Source: Planococcus wigleyi (GTDB taxonomy: Bacteria > Bacillota > Bacilli > Bacillales_A > Planococcaceae). From it: a DNA stretch of 64,000 nt. Position numbers and translations under genes: made by a program. The number at the start of each line of letters is the position of its first letter. Within the stretch, counting starts at the first letter, position 1. The notes beneath the pieces are model-generated. The model saw nothing but the letters and a program-made list of their open reading frames with translations. It searched no databases and was not told where the DNA came from. Positions 38,407 through 47,287 of the stretch are shown here, piece by piece. The DNA lies in NCBI RefSeq assembly GCF_014836985.1, contig NZ_JACSPU010000001.1:617473-681472 (forward strand). Direction: 5' to 3'.

Positions 38407-39159
38407 TTGTCTTATACAATCAACCTTACAGAGGGAATTATGACATTTACGATTGACCGGCCCCATATCCGCAACGCCATCAACGATGAAGTCACAATGG
38501 GACTGGAGGAATTGGTGGAAAAGGCACAGCATCCTTCTGTCCGGGCCGTTATCATCACAGCTGCCGGCAAGCAGGCCTTTTGTTCAGGCGGCGACCTGTC
38601 GGTATTCCATGCCCTTCGAACGGAAGAACAGGCATACGGCATGCTGAAGCGCATGAGCGAAGTGCTCTATTCAATCAAAACACTGCCTGTACCGGTTGTG
38701 GCAGTTGTTAATGGTGCAGCAGTCGGCGGCGGCTGTGAAATCGCCACAGCGTGCGATTACAGGCTTGTATGGGATCATGCCAAGTGCGGCTTTATCCAAG
38801 GCACGCTAGCCATCACCAGCGGCTGGGGAGGCGGAACATATCTTCTGGAAACCTTGCAGCATGACAAAGCGTTGCAAATGCTCAGTGAAGCTAAGGTATA
38901 TACAGCGTCTGAATTAAAAGAGTCCGGTTGGGCATCAGCTATTATTCGCAGTGACCAAGATATCATTGACTTTTTCAAATCGATGAAGAAAGTCCATCCC
39001 GACGTTCACCGCGCCTATAAGGAAATGGCCATCCGCAAATGGCAGAAGACCGATTTGAAAGAACGTGTGGAACAGGAAGTTAGAAGATGCGCTATTTTAT
39101 GGGAGAAAGACGCCCATCATGATGCAGTCGATGGCTTCCTCAATAAAACAAAAAAATGA
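38407..39159 (+). CDS. Enoyl-CoA hydratase/isomerase (crotonase) family protein
   Basis: A 250-aa crotonase-fold protein acting on an acyl-CoA thioester. The two oxyanion-hole segments are present (AAGKQAFCSGGDL and NGAAVGGGCEIATACD). The segment where hydratases carry the first catalytic Glu (usual form F-P-E-x-x-L-G) reads GFIQGTLAITSGWGGG here, so that Glu appears replaced by Gln. A normal hydratase activity is therefore doubtful; isomerase, hydrolase or acyl-CoA decarboxylase roles are possible. It starts with TTG after AGAGAGGG. It has its own terminator and lies just upstream of the acyl-CoA carboxylase operon. Confidence 0.78.
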   Translation: MSYTINLTEGIMTFTIDRPHIRNAINDEVTMGLEELVEKAQHPSVRAVIITAAGKQAFCSGGDLSVFHALRTEEQAYGMLKRMSEVLYSIKTLPVPVVAVVNGAAVGGGCEIATACDYRLVWDHAKCGFIQGTLAITSGWGGGTYLLETLQHDKALQMLSEAKVYTASELKESGWASAIIRSDQDIIDFFKSMKKVHPDVHRAYKEMAIRKWQKTDLKERVEQEVRRCAILWEKDAHHDAVDGFLNKTKK

Positions 39160-39188
39160 AATCCCTTTTCGAAGGGGTTTCTTTTTTT
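39158..39188 (+). terminator. Terminator after the crotonase-family gene
   Basis: Stem gaaatccctt / aaggggtttc (10 bp, TTCG loop) with a T7 run. Confidence 0.88.
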
Positions 39189-39326
39189 ATGGAATTCTTC
39201 AGAAAGTCCGGGTGTGGCGCGCTTGAAGAGTAGACTGGGTCATAGCTCCACACAACATGGGCTTGGCGATTTGAGAGAATAATTTTATGTTTCATTCTAC
39301 TTAAAAAGAAATATTTTAATGAATAG

Positions 39327-39342
39327 TTGAAATCGCTTACAA
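39327..39342. promoter_or_regulatory. CcpA catabolite-responsive element (cre)
   Basis: TTGAAATCGCTTACAA fits the cre consensus WTGNAANCGNWNNCAW at every defined position. It overlaps the -35 box of the carboxylase promoter, a placement that gives repression when glucose is available in Bacillus. Confidence 0.72.
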
Positions 39343-39356
39343 AATTCGTATATGCT
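39327..39356 (+). promoter_or_regulatory. Candidate promoter of the acyl-CoA carboxylase operon
   Basis: TTGAAA (39327-39332), 18-bp spacer, TATGCT (39351-39356). TATATG at 39349 with a 16-bp spacer is an alternative -10. Confidence 0.55.
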
Positions 39357-39390
39357 ATAGAAGGGAGAAAACATAGGGGGTATTTCTAAT

Positions 39391-40740
39391 ATGAAAAAAA
39401 TCCTGATCGCGAACCGGGGAGAAATCGCACGCCGAATCATTCGGACTTGCGAACGACTCGGTATCGAGACGGTTGCTATTCATTCTGAGGCAGATGGGGA
39501 TCTGCCTTACGTCAGTGAAGCGACCCAAGCTGTACTGATCGGTCCAAATCCGGTCGTACAGTCTTACCTGCAAATCGATAAAATTATTGAAGAAGCTAAA
39601 AAACACGGTGTGGATGCCATCCATCCGGGATATGGCCTGCTGTCGGAAAATGCCGGTTTTGCCCGTCGCGTGGCAGAAGCCGGGATGGTCTTTATCGGAC
39701 CTTCAAGCGATATCATCGAAAAGATGGGGGATAAAATTGAATCCCGCAGAACGATGATCAAGGCTTCTGTACCTGTCGTCCCTGGTACAGAAGAAGGTGT
39801 GACGACACTTGAAGAAGCTTTGCAGGAAGCTGAAGCTATCGGTTATCCATTGATGCTGAAAGCCAGTGCAGGCGGCGGTGGAATCGGTATGGTGCGCTGT
39901 GAAAGTGAGCAAGCGCTCACTCAACAGTTTGTCTCTGTTAAAAACCGCGCGAAGGCCTATTTTGGAGACGATGTGGTTTATTTGGAGAAATTTATTGCTG
40001 ACGCCCGCCATATTGAAGTTCAGATTTTCGGCGACCACCATGGCAATCTTGTTCATTTATACGAACGGAATTGTTCAGTCCAGCGCCGCAACCAGAAAGT
40101 GATTGAAGAATCGCCTTCGCCGAATTTGCCGCAAGATGTCCGCGAACGGCTTTGCGAAGCTGCGCTGCAGGCTGGAAAAGCGGTTAACTACACCAATGCG
40201 GGAACCGTCGAATTTATCGTCGACCCGGATAATAACTTTTATTTCCTGGAGATGAATACGCGTCTGCAAGTCGAGCATCCTGTCACCGAAGAAGTGACAG
40301 GGCTGGATCTTGTTGAATGGCAGCTGACTGTAGCTGATGGAGGAGAATTGCCTTCTCAGGACAGCATACAGACAAAAGGCCACGCCATTGAGTACCGCGT
40401 GTATGCTGAAGACCCAAAAACATTTTTCCCATCTCCAGGTAAGCTCGAAAAGCTTCAATGGGGAGAAGGCGCACGTATTGAAACGGGTTACGAAGAAGGC
40501 AACCAAGTGACGCCTTTCTACGATCCGATGATTTCAAAAATTATCATCCGCGGAACCGACCGGATTGATGCTTTGTCAAAATCACAGACTTTTTTCAATC
40601 ATGTTACAATTACTGGTGTAAAAACCAATATTCCTTTATTTAAGGAATTTATTAGGTCAGAGGAATTTATTTCAGGTGATTACGCAACTGCGGTATTGCC
40701 GCAATGGATGGAAAAAATAAAGGAGGAACACACATTATGA
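39391..40740 (+). CDS. Biotin carboxylase subunit of an acyl-CoA carboxylase
   Basis: A 449-aa AccC-type enzyme that carboxylates biotin on the small carrier protein encoded next. It shows KKILIANRGEIARRIIRTC, the ATP-grasp glycine loop ASAGGGGIGM, and FLEMNTRLQVEHPVTE. The tie to a PccB/MmdA-type carboxyltransferase and a separate 71-aa carrier suggests a second system for propionyl-, methylcrotonyl- or similar CoA and not the housekeeping acetyl-CoA carboxylase; the YngH protein of B. subtilis is a likely relative. Its stop overlaps the carrier start (ATGA). Confidence 0.88.
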   Translation: MKKILIANRGEIARRIIRTCERLGIETVAIHSEADGDLPYVSEATQAVLIGPNPVVQSYLQIDKIIEEAKKHGVDAIHPGYGLLSENAGFARRVAEAGMVFIGPSSDIIEKMGDKIESRRTMIKASVPVVPGTEEGVTTLEEALQEAEAIGYPLMLKASAGGGGIGMVRCESEQALTQQFVSVKNRAKAYFGDDVVYLEKFIADARHIEVQIFGDHHGNLVHLYERNCSVQRRNQKVIEESPSPNLPQDVRERLCEAALQAGKAVNYTNAGTVEFIVDPDNNFYFLEMNTRLQVEHPVTEEVTGLDLVEWQLTVADGGELPSQDSIQTKGHAIEYRVYAEDPKTFFPSPGKLEKLQWGEGARIETGYEEGNQVTPFYDPMISKIIIRGTDRIDALSKSQTFFNHVTITGVKTNIPLFKEFIRSEEFISGDYATAVLPQWMEKIKEEHTL

Positions 40741-40952
40741 AAGAATTGAAAGCATCTATGGCAGGAACGGTATTAAACGTATTGGCGGCTGAAGGAGAAG
40801 CGGTAACGGCTGGACAAGCTGTTTTGACAATCGAGTCCATGAAAATGGAAATTCCAGTGGAAGCTGAATTTGGCGGAAAAGTCGAGAAAGTTCATGTCGA
40901 AGTTGGCGGCTTTGTCAACGAAGGCGATTTGCTGTTGACTGTCGGCGAATAA
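40737..40952 (+). CDS. Small biotin carboxyl carrier protein
   Basis: A 71-aa stand-alone biotinyl domain with the biotin-accepting Lys in ESMKMEIPVEAE. It lacks the N-terminal linker of AccB, as in the YngHB-type (biotin/lipoyl attachment) proteins. AAAGGAGG precedes the ATG, which overlaps the stop of the biotin carboxylase gene. Confidence 0.9.
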   Translation: MKELKASMAGTVLNVLAAEGEAVTAGQAVLTIESMKMEIPVEAEFGGKVEKVHVEVGGFVNEGDLLLTVGE

Positions 40953-40964
40953 AGAGAAACTTCA

Positions 40965-41116
40965 ATCAGTGGGGGGGGTTCTTCATCCCCCACTGATAAA
41001 AAGCAGAACATAGGCATTGCCGCTTCCTGCGGCAATGCCTATGTAACCGGCATCCTGTCGGCCCGATCCAATCGGACTTTTATGGTCAGTGGATCTCCCG
41101 CTTGCAGAAGCGGGAG
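40965..41116. repeat. Cluster of three strong hairpins inside the carboxylase operon
   Basis: In 217 bases between the carrier and carboxyltransferase genes are three perfect stems. Arms: 40965-40975 / 40987-40997 (11 bp), 41008-41023 / 41029-41044 (16 bp, 5-nt loop) and 41095-41103 / 41108-41116 (9 bp, 4-nt loop). A weaker CCGAT/ATCGG stem lies near 41065. None has a proper T run, so they do not look like terminators. They may be a non-autonomous palindromic element (MITE or IS200/IS605-end-like) or RNA-processing and stability structures. Confidence 0.65.
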
Positions 41117-41170
41117 TCTTACTGCCCGTTAAAGCGGGATAATCGATTTTATTGCAAAGGGGACAGTGAG

Positions 41171-42721
41171 ATGACGAAAACGACTGAAACAACAGGGTAT
41201 AACGAACGCTTGGAACAAAAACTGTCGAAAATTTTTGCTGGGGGGCAGCAAAAATACCACGACAAACTGAAAGAAAGCAATAAATTATTTGTCCGTGATC
41301 GTTTGAAGTTATTGTTTGATGACGAGAACTATGCGGAAGATGGACGTTTTGCCAATGTCGAAGCAGAAGATCTTCCGGCGGATGGCGTTATTACAGCCAT
41401 TGGGAAAGTCAACGGGGAAACCGTTTGTGTAATGGCCAACGATTCAACGGTCAAAGCCGGGTCATGGGGTTCGCGTACAGTAGAAAAAATCATCCGCATC
41501 CAGGAAACAGCTGAAAAAATGCAAGTGCCGATGCTCTATTTGGTGGATTCTGCGGGAGCCCGGATCACAGATCAGCTGGATATGTTCCCAAATCGCCGGG
41601 GAGCAGGCAAAATTTTTCATAATCAGGTGAGAATGTCCGGAATGGTTCCGCAAGTGTGCTTATTGTTCGGTCCATCTGCTGCAGGAGGTGCCTATATTCC
41701 GGCTTTCTGTGATATCGTCATCATGGTTGAGGGCAATGCCTCGATGTATTTGGGGTCGCCTCGTATGGCGGAAAAAGTCATCGGAGAAAAAGTGACGCTA
41801 GAAGAGATGGGTGGAGCCCGCATGCACTGCACCGTCAGTGGCGTCGGCGATGTCTTAGTGGCGACGGAAGAAGAAGCAATTTCTGAAGCGCGCCGCTATT
41901 TGACGAATTTCCCGTCTAATTTTGCCGTCAAGCCTGAAAAGATTGAGGCAAAAGCAGCCAAAGCAGGGCGTTCGCTGGAAGCAATTATCCCGGAAAACCA
42001 AAATGCGCCGTTTGACATGTATGAACTGATTGATCAATTAGTCGATGAAGGCAGCTTTTTTGATATCAAAAAGCTGTTCGCTGGGGAATTGATTACCGGA
42101 ATTGCACGTATCGACGGCCAGGTGGTCGGCATTCTTGCCAACCAGCCAAAGGTTAAAGGGGGAGTCCTATTCGGTGATTCAGCCGACAAAGGAGCAAAAT
42201 TCATCAACCTTTGCGATGCATTTTCAATTCCGTTGTTGTTCCTGGCAGACGTTCCAGGCTTTATGATCGGCACAAAAGTCGAACGTGCCGGCATCATCCG
42301 CCATGGTGCCAAGTTCATCGCCGCAATGAGTTCAGCGACAGTGCCGAAAATCTCTGTCATTGTCCGCAAAGCCTACGGAGCCGGTCTCTATGCGATGGCA
42401 GGCCCAGCCTTCGAACCGGATGTCTGCATCGCGTTGCCGACAGCGCAAATTGCAGTGATGGGTCCTGAAGCGGCGGTAAATGCCGTTTACTCGAATAAAA
42501 TTGAAGCCATCGAAGATCCGAAAGAACGCCTTCAGTACGTACAGCAAAAACATCAAGAATACAAAGAGGAGATCGATATTTATCGTCTGGCATCTGAATT
42601 GATCATTGATGAAATTGTCGCGCCGCATCAATTGCGTTCGGTTCTTTCTCAACGCCTGTCTTTTTATGAAACAAAAGATTTGCCATTGCCATATCGAAAA
42701 CATCCGATTTATCCTGTATAA
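41171..42721 (+). CDS. Acyl-CoA carboxylase carboxyltransferase subunit (PccB/MmdA family)
   Basis: A 516-aa carboxyltransferase with the two crotonase-like halves of this family, transferring CO2 from carboxybiotin to an acyl-CoA. Oxyanion-hole regions are visible as LFGPSAAGGAYIPAFCD in the N half and VRKAYGAGLYAMAG in the C half. Length and motifs match propionyl-/methylmalonyl-CoA carboxylase beta subunits and B. subtilis YngE. The ATG at 41171 follows AAAGGGGACAG; the earlier in-frame start at 41102 lies in a hairpin. The exact acyl-CoA is not deducible. Confidence 0.88.
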   Translation: MTKTTETTGYNERLEQKLSKIFAGGQQKYHDKLKESNKLFVRDRLKLLFDDENYAEDGRFANVEAEDLPADGVITAIGKVNGETVCVMANDSTVKAGSWGSRTVEKIIRIQETAEKMQVPMLYLVDSAGARITDQLDMFPNRRGAGKIFHNQVRMSGMVPQVCLLFGPSAAGGAYIPAFCDIVIMVEGNASMYLGSPRMAEKVIGEKVTLEEMGGARMHCTVSGVGDVLVATEEEAISEARRYLTNFPSNFAVKPEKIEAKAAKAGRSLEAIIPENQNAPFDMYELIDQLVDEGSFFDIKKLFAGELITGIARIDGQVVGILANQPKVKGGVLFGDSADKGAKFINLCDAFSIPLLFLADVPGFMIGTKVERAGIIRHGAKFIAAMSSATVPKISVIVRKAYGAGLYAMAGPAFEPDVCIALPTAQIAVMGPEAAVNAVYSNKIEAIEDPKERLQYVQQKHQEYKEEIDIYRLASELIIDEIVAPHQLRSVLSQRLSFYETKDLPLPYRKHPIYPV

Positions 42722-42736
42722 TAAAGTTTATTATTG

Positions 42737-42769
42737 GAAGTCTGCCTAATATGGGCAGGCTTCTTTTTT
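42737..42769 (+). terminator. Terminator of the acyl-CoA carboxylase operon
   Basis: A 10-bp stem with one G-U pair (gaagtctgcc / ggcaggcttc) is followed by T6. Confidence 0.85.
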
Positions 42770-42800
42770 AAGAAACTGTGGCACTGTAAGGAGTGATTCT

Positions 42801-43664
42801 ATGAAATATGCAATTATTGGAGCTGGGGCCAACGGAATGCTGCCAGCCTATCTATTGAAAAAAGCGGGCCATGATGTACAAGTGGTCACGGAGCATGAAG
42901 AACAAGCTGCGTCGATCAACGAGCAGGGAATCATACATGGCAAGGACCGGCAGTATATAAAAGCCTACACGGATATTGAGCAGATCGATCCGGACGCTTT
43001 TATTCTTCTGACGGTGAAGTACGAAGATCTTCAGCCGATTTTAAGGCTTCTGAAAATCCGCTGTCCAAGCAACCGGATTGTTTTCCTTCAGCAAGGGATG
43101 CTGTTTTTGGAAAAAGCCAGAACTTTGTCGCATCGCCATATTGCAGCAGCTGTTTTGGAAACAGATTGCGTCAAGTTGAGCAATACGGAAATTAGTTTCA
43201 ACAAAACTGCACACGTCACCTATGGTTTGGTAAAAGGCCATATGGAAGAGTTTCAGCCGCTTCTTGAATCTTCTGCCTGGCAGACAAATTGGGTGGAGAC
43301 GATTGAAGAGCAGCTTTTTGAAAGCTTGCTGTTCAGCAGCTTGATCGATCCATTGACAGCGTTGATGAAAATCCGCAACGGTGAATTGATCACCAATCCA
43401 CATGCATATGAATTGTTCAGAAACCTGTACAACGAACTTTATTTGGCATTTCCTGAAATTGAATCGCTGCAGCCGATTGAGAAAGTGGCTGCATTCTGTG
43501 CAGCAGAGCCAGAACGAGCATCGGCAATGTTGACAGATCGCTTGGCAGGCGATCCGATGGAAGTTGAAGGATTGATGCTGTATGTATTGAATCGTTCCAA
43601 ATTGGAATTGCCTTTATTCAAGGCTTTCTATCACCTATTAAAAACTGTTGAGGTAGAAAAATGA
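42801..43664 (+). CDS. Ketopantoate reductase family protein (YlbQ/PanE-like)
   Basis: A 287-aa NADP-dependent reductase of the ApbA/PanE family with the N-terminal nucleotide motif IIGAGANGMLPAYLLKKAG. In B. subtilis ylbQ stands in this place and acts in pantothenate synthesis with ilvC. The catalytic Lys region is less clear here, so the substrate is not certain. AAGGAGTG precedes the ATG. Its stop overlaps the start of the next gene by 4 bases. Confidence 0.82.
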   Translation: MKYAIIGAGANGMLPAYLLKKAGHDVQVVTEHEEQAASINEQGIIHGKDRQYIKAYTDIEQIDPDAFILLTVKYEDLQPILRLLKIRCPSNRIVFLQQGMLFLEKARTLSHRHIAAAVLETDCVKLSNTEISFNKTAHVTYGLVKGHMEEFQPLLESSAWQTNWVETIEEQLFESLLFSSLIDPLTALMKIRNGELITNPHAYELFRNLYNELYLAFPEIESLQPIEKVAAFCAAEPERASAMLTDRLAGDPMEVEGLMLYVLNRSKLELPLFKAFYHLLKTVEVEK

Positions 43665-44038
43665 CGCTATTACATACAATTGGAACGATTTTTCTTTATA
43701 TTCCCTTTCTTCTTTTCATCTTTGTTTATTTTTTGTTTTTAAGAAAGAAAAAACGGAAAGCGCTTGGTGTGGCATCTGATATCACCACTTTCTTGCTATT
43801 TTTTTCCGTACCTGCGTCGGTAGACTTCCTATGGGGCTATTCTGTATCTGCGATTGTTTATTTCGTGGCACTTGTATTGGCGATCGTCTTGCTGGTCATC
43901 GAATGGAGAACCGCCAAAGAAATTGAAATCATCCCGTTTTTCCGGAAATTATGGAGAACCTGCTTTCTGCTATTGGCTTTCGCTTATGCGTTTGTATGGC
44001 TGGCCGGACTGGTAATGATCATCATTGAATCAGTTTAG
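43661..44038 (+). CDS. DUF3397 family membrane protein
   Basis: A 125-aa protein with four membrane segments and a basic loop (RKKKRKA) after the first. It matches the DUF3397 family, often found between the panE-like gene and bshC in Bacillales. Function unknown. Translationally coupled to the upstream gene (ATGA). Confidence 0.78.
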   Translation: MTLLHTIGTIFLYIPFLLFIFVYFLFLRKKKRKALGVASDITTFLLFFSVPASVDFLWGYSVSAIVYFVALVLAIVLLVIEWRTAKEIEIIPFFRKLWRTCFLLLAFAYAFVWLAGLVMIIIESV

Positions 44039-44116
44039 CAGGCGTATTTTTTTTCTTTAGGAGATGCGTTTGATATAGTAGATTTTAAATGTAAAGGGAA
44101 AAGGGGACTTTTTTTC

Positions 44117-45736
44117 ATGAAGGTAGAGGAACAATATATAGAACCGGCCAGTAAATTGATGAGTGATTATGTAAATGGCAGACCGGCCATCCGCCAGTAT
44201 TTTTCATATGATCCGCAAATGCAGTCACTTGAAGGGCGATTGAAGGAGCTTCAAAGCCATTCTGTCGATCGCATCAAACTGTCAGGCGTTTTGCGTCAAT
44301 ACATGGGACGGAATGGATTGTCCGAATCAGCAGAACGGCATTTGAAGAGTTTCGAAGAAGGTGCGCCGGTGGTTGTGACAGGCCAACAGGCAGGCCTCTT
44401 AACAGGTCCCTTATATACGGTACATAAAGCAATATCGGTTATTGTTCTGGCCAAACAGGCTTCTGCGCAGCTGAACACCAAAGTGGTGCCGGTATTTTGG
44501 ATTGCCGGAGAAGACCACGATTTGGCTGAAATCAGCCATCTGTACAGAGAAGTCAATGGACGAGTGGATAAATTAAACATTCCGCACGCTGAATATGGAA
44601 AGCATTCCGCTTCTTCTGCCACGCTGAATAAACCGAAGATCGCTTCTTTTCTGGAAGAGTATTTCCGCAGTCTTCCCGAAACCGAACATACCAAAGAAAT
44701 CCATGGCCTGGTTTTCGGTTTGTTGGAACAATCTGTATCCTTCACCGATTTCTTCGCATGCCTGCTCGATCATTTTTTCAAGGAAGAAGGACTATTGTAT
44801 ATCGATGCGGCAGATGAAAATCTTCGCAACTATGAGTCTCCTTATTTCAAACAGATGATTGAACGATCCGCCGAAATTGCGGAAACGGTTGCAGCCGCTG
44901 AGCGATCATTGGCGAAGGACGGCTATAGTGCCGTCATCGGAGCCGAAGAAAACGCAGCCCATTTGTTTATTACAGTGAAGGGGGAACGCTTGCTGCTAGA
45001 GCGCCAAGACGGGGAGTTTGTTGCGAACAACGGTGCCATCCGCTTTACAAAGCAACAGCTTTTGGATATAGCTGAAAAGACTCCTGAACTGCTGAGCAAT
45101 AATGTGGTGACACGACCGCTGATGCAGGAAATGGTCTTCCCGGTGCTGGCTTTTGTAGGCGGCCCTGGAGAAATCGCTTATTGGGCAGCTTTCAAAGGCG
45201 CTTTCGAATTGTTCGGCATAGAACTGCCGGTTGTTATGCCGCGCTTAAGCCTGACTTTAGTGAACCGCCAGACGCAGCGTCTTTTAGAAAAGTACAATTT
45301 GGATTTTGCTGCAGTGGTCAACGAGCGGCAAGTGGCCATCAAAAGAAATGAGTTGATGGAATCGATCCGTGAAAAGGAAGCCGAGGCCCTGATTGCGGAG
45401 CTGCAGAACCAGGTCGAAAAAGCATACAAAGAGATCCATAAAAAGTTCTCTACCATCAGCACGGGATTAACGCCGATTGTGGAAAAAAATCTGCAATTGC
45501 ACGTTAAGCAATTAAGTTTTTTGAAGAATAAACTGGAAGATGAAGTGGTGCTTCAAAATAGCATTGAGTTTGGCCATTATGCTGCCATTGAAAACGAGTT
45601 GCTGCCGAATGGTGGGTTCCAAGAACGAATCTATAGTCCGTTTATTTATATGAATCAATACGGAAGTGGACTCGTAAAAGATCTTCTGGCATTGCCATTG
45701 AAGTATGATAAAAATCATAAAATTATTTGGTTATAA
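44117..45736 (+). CDS. bshC: Putative cysteine ligase BshC (bacillithiol synthesis)
   Basis: A 539-aa protein of the BshC/YllA family, which adds Cys to GlcN-malate in the last step of bacillithiol synthesis. The conserved VVTGQQAGLLTGPLYTVHKA, PVFWIAGEDHDLAEISH and long coiled C-terminal part (KEAEALIAELQNQVEKAYK) are all present. Its presence indicates bacillithiol as the low-molecular-weight thiol. Location just before mraZ is typical for Bacillales. Confidence 0.93.
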   Translation: MKVEEQYIEPASKLMSDYVNGRPAIRQYFSYDPQMQSLEGRLKELQSHSVDRIKLSGVLRQYMGRNGLSESAERHLKSFEEGAPVVVTGQQAGLLTGPLYTVHKAISVIVLAKQASAQLNTKVVPVFWIAGEDHDLAEISHLYREVNGRVDKLNIPHAEYGKHSASSATLNKPKIASFLEEYFRSLPETEHTKEIHGLVFGLLEQSVSFTDFFACLLDHFFKEEGLLYIDAADENLRNYESPYFKQMIERSAEIAETVAAAERSLAKDGYSAVIGAEENAAHLFITVKGERLLLERQDGEFVANNGAIRFTKQQLLDIAEKTPELLSNNVVTRPLMQEMVFPVLAFVGGPGEIAYWAAFKGAFELFGIELPVVMPRLSLTLVNRQTQRLLEKYNLDFAAVVNERQVAIKRNELMESIREKEAEALIAELQNQVEKAYKEIHKKFSTISTGLTPIVEKNLQLHVKQLSFLKNKLEDEVVLQNSIEFGHYAAIENELLPNGGFQERIYSPFIYMNQYGSGLVKDLLALPLKYDKNHKIIWL

Positions 45737-45742
45737 TTGGCA

Positions 45743-45769
45743 AAAAGTCTGCATTCGCAGGCTTTTTTT
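45743..45769 (+). terminator. Terminator after bshC
   Basis: Stem aaagtctgc / gcaggcttt (one G-U pair, ATTC loop) with a T run. Confidence 0.82.
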
Positions 45770-45828
45770 ATGTCAAAATAACTTGTTGAGACATTTTAAT
45801 GTAACAAACGTGAAATATTTCAAAAACA

Positions 45829-45876
45829 AGTGGTGACAAGTGGGGGATTGTGGTACATTTAGTACAATAAGTGGGG
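45829..45876 (+). promoter_or_regulatory. MraZ boxes upstream of mraZ
   Basis: GTGG occurs at 45830, 45840 and 45850, spaced exactly 10 bases, and again at 45871, two turns further. MraZ proteins bind arrays of short direct repeats of this type (TGGGN with 5-nt spacers in E. coli) to repress their own operon. A TACAAT at 45863-45868 may be the -10. Confidence 0.7.
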
Positions 45877-45884
45877 TGAAGGGT

Positions 45885-46316
45885 ATGTTCATGGGCGAAT
45901 ATCAACATAGCGTTGATGCGAAGGGACGGTTAATCGTTCCAGCAAAGTTTCGTGAGCAGCTGGGTGACCAATTTGTCATTACCCGAGGCCTAGATCAATG
46001 CTTATTTGGCTACACTATGGACGAATGGCAGAAAATTGAAGAAAAGCTGAAAGAGCTGCCGGTCACCAAAAAAGACGCTCGTGCTTTTACACGTTTCTTT
46101 TTTTCAGGAGCTACAGAAGTGGAACTTGATAAGCAAGGACGCGTCAATATACCGACGACATTAATTTCTTATGCGAAACTTGAAAAAGAATGCATCATCT
46201 TAGGTGTGTCCAACCGTTTTGAAATATGGGCAAAAGATTCATGGGAAAGCTATTTTGCAGCTTCTGAAGATTCCTTTAACGAAATCGCGGAAAATTTAAC
46301 TGATTTTGACTTTTAA
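45885..46316 (+). CDS. mraZ: Transcriptional regulator MraZ
   Basis: A 143-aa protein with two AbrB-like SpoVT/AbrB domains, each with the DxxxR signature ([13 protein letters not shown] and DKQGRVNIP). It represses the division/cell-wall cluster that it heads. The ATG at 45885 gives the conserved MFMGEYQH start and has GGGGTGAAGGG upstream; the longer frame from 45840 would include the MraZ boxes. Confidence 0.95.
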   Translation: MFMGEYQHSVDAKGRLIVPAKFREQLGDQFVITRGLDQCLFGYTMDEWQKIEEKLKELPVTKKDARAFTRFFFSGATEVELDKQGRVNIPTTLISYAKLEKECIILGVSNRFEIWAKDSWESYFAASEDSFNEIAENLTDFDF

Positions 46317-46336
46317 AAATGAACGGGGGAAATGGA

Positions 46337-47275
46337 TTGTTCAACCACACCACGGTTTTACTGCATGAAACTGTCGATGGTCTGAACGTTCGTCCTGACG
46401 GCATATATGTGGATTGTACGCTGGGCGGCGCAGGCCACAGCGAATATTTGGTTCAGCAATTATCTGACCAAGGTCATTTGTATTGCTTTGATCAAGACGC
46501 GACGGCACTGGCTCATGCAAAAGAAAAACTGCAAGATTACTTACATAGAATTACATTCATCCATGCCAACTTTAAGTTTTTAAAAGAAGAGCTGGAAATG
46601 CGTGGAGTGGAAAAAGTCGATGGCATTCTTTATGACCTCGGCGTTTCTTCCCCGCAATTAGATACTCCAGAACGCGGTTTCAGCTACCATAACGACGCGC
46701 CACTGGATATGAGAATGGACCAAAGCGCTGAATTGAGCGCCTATCACGTCGTCAACGAATGGTCTTTTGAAGACTTGGTAAGAATTTTCTACCGCTACGG
46801 TGAAGAAAAATTCTCTAAACAGATAGCCCGCAAAATCGAGGCTGCACGAGAAAAGCAACCCATTGAAACAACGGGGCAACTAGTCGAATGCATCAAAGAC
46901 GGTATTCCTGCTTTTGCCCGCCGCAAAGGCGGACATCCTGCGAAACGGGTATTTCAAGCGATTCGAATTGCAGTAAACGATGAACTTGGCGCTGCTGAGA
47001 CATCGCTGCAGGATGCAATTGATCTATTGGCCATCGGGGGAAGAATCAGTGTCATCACCTTCCATTCCCTTGAAGACCGGCTTTGCAAAGCGATTTTCAA
47101 AGAAGCCTCGTCCCTCCCGGAACTGCCGCCGAATTTGCCGGTGATTCCAGACGGGATGGAGCCGATACTGAAGCTGATTACAAGAAAACCGATTCTGCCA
47201 ACAGAAGAAGAGCTTGCACACAATAACCGGTCAAGATCCGCAAAATTGCGGATTGCAGAAAAAATAAACGAGTAA
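46337..47275 (+). CDS. rsmH: 16S rRNA (cytosine(1402)-N(4))-methyltransferase
   Basis: SAM enzyme (MraW), 312 aa, methylating C1402 in the ribosomal P site. Motifs: [15 protein letters not shown] (SAM site), [47 protein letters not shown]. The TTG at 46337 is preferred because GGGGGA lies 6 nt upstream and it gives the family start [13 protein letters not shown]; the ATG at 46319 lacks a ribosome site. Confidence 0.93.
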   Translation: MFNHTTVLLHETVDGLNVRPDGIYVDCTLGGAGHSEYLVQQLSDQGHLYCFDQDATALAHAKEKLQDYLHRITFIHANFKFLKEELEMRGVEKVDGILYDLGVSSPQLDTPERGFSYHNDAPLDMRMDQSAELSAYHVVNEWSFEDLVRIFYRYGEEKFSKQIARKIEAAREKQPIETTGQLVECIKDGIPAFARRKGGHPAKRVFQAIRIAVNDELGAAETSLQDAIDLLAIGGRISVITFHSLEDRLCKAIFKEASSLPELPPNLPVIPDGMEPILKLITRKPILPTEEELAHNNRSRSAKLRIAEKINE

Positions 47276-47287
47276 GGACGTGTTCAA

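Noticed and set aside
40965-41116. The three hairpins as transcription terminators
   Set aside because: No T run follows any stem and the carboxyltransferase gene downstream has no clear promoter of its own, so termination here would silence it.
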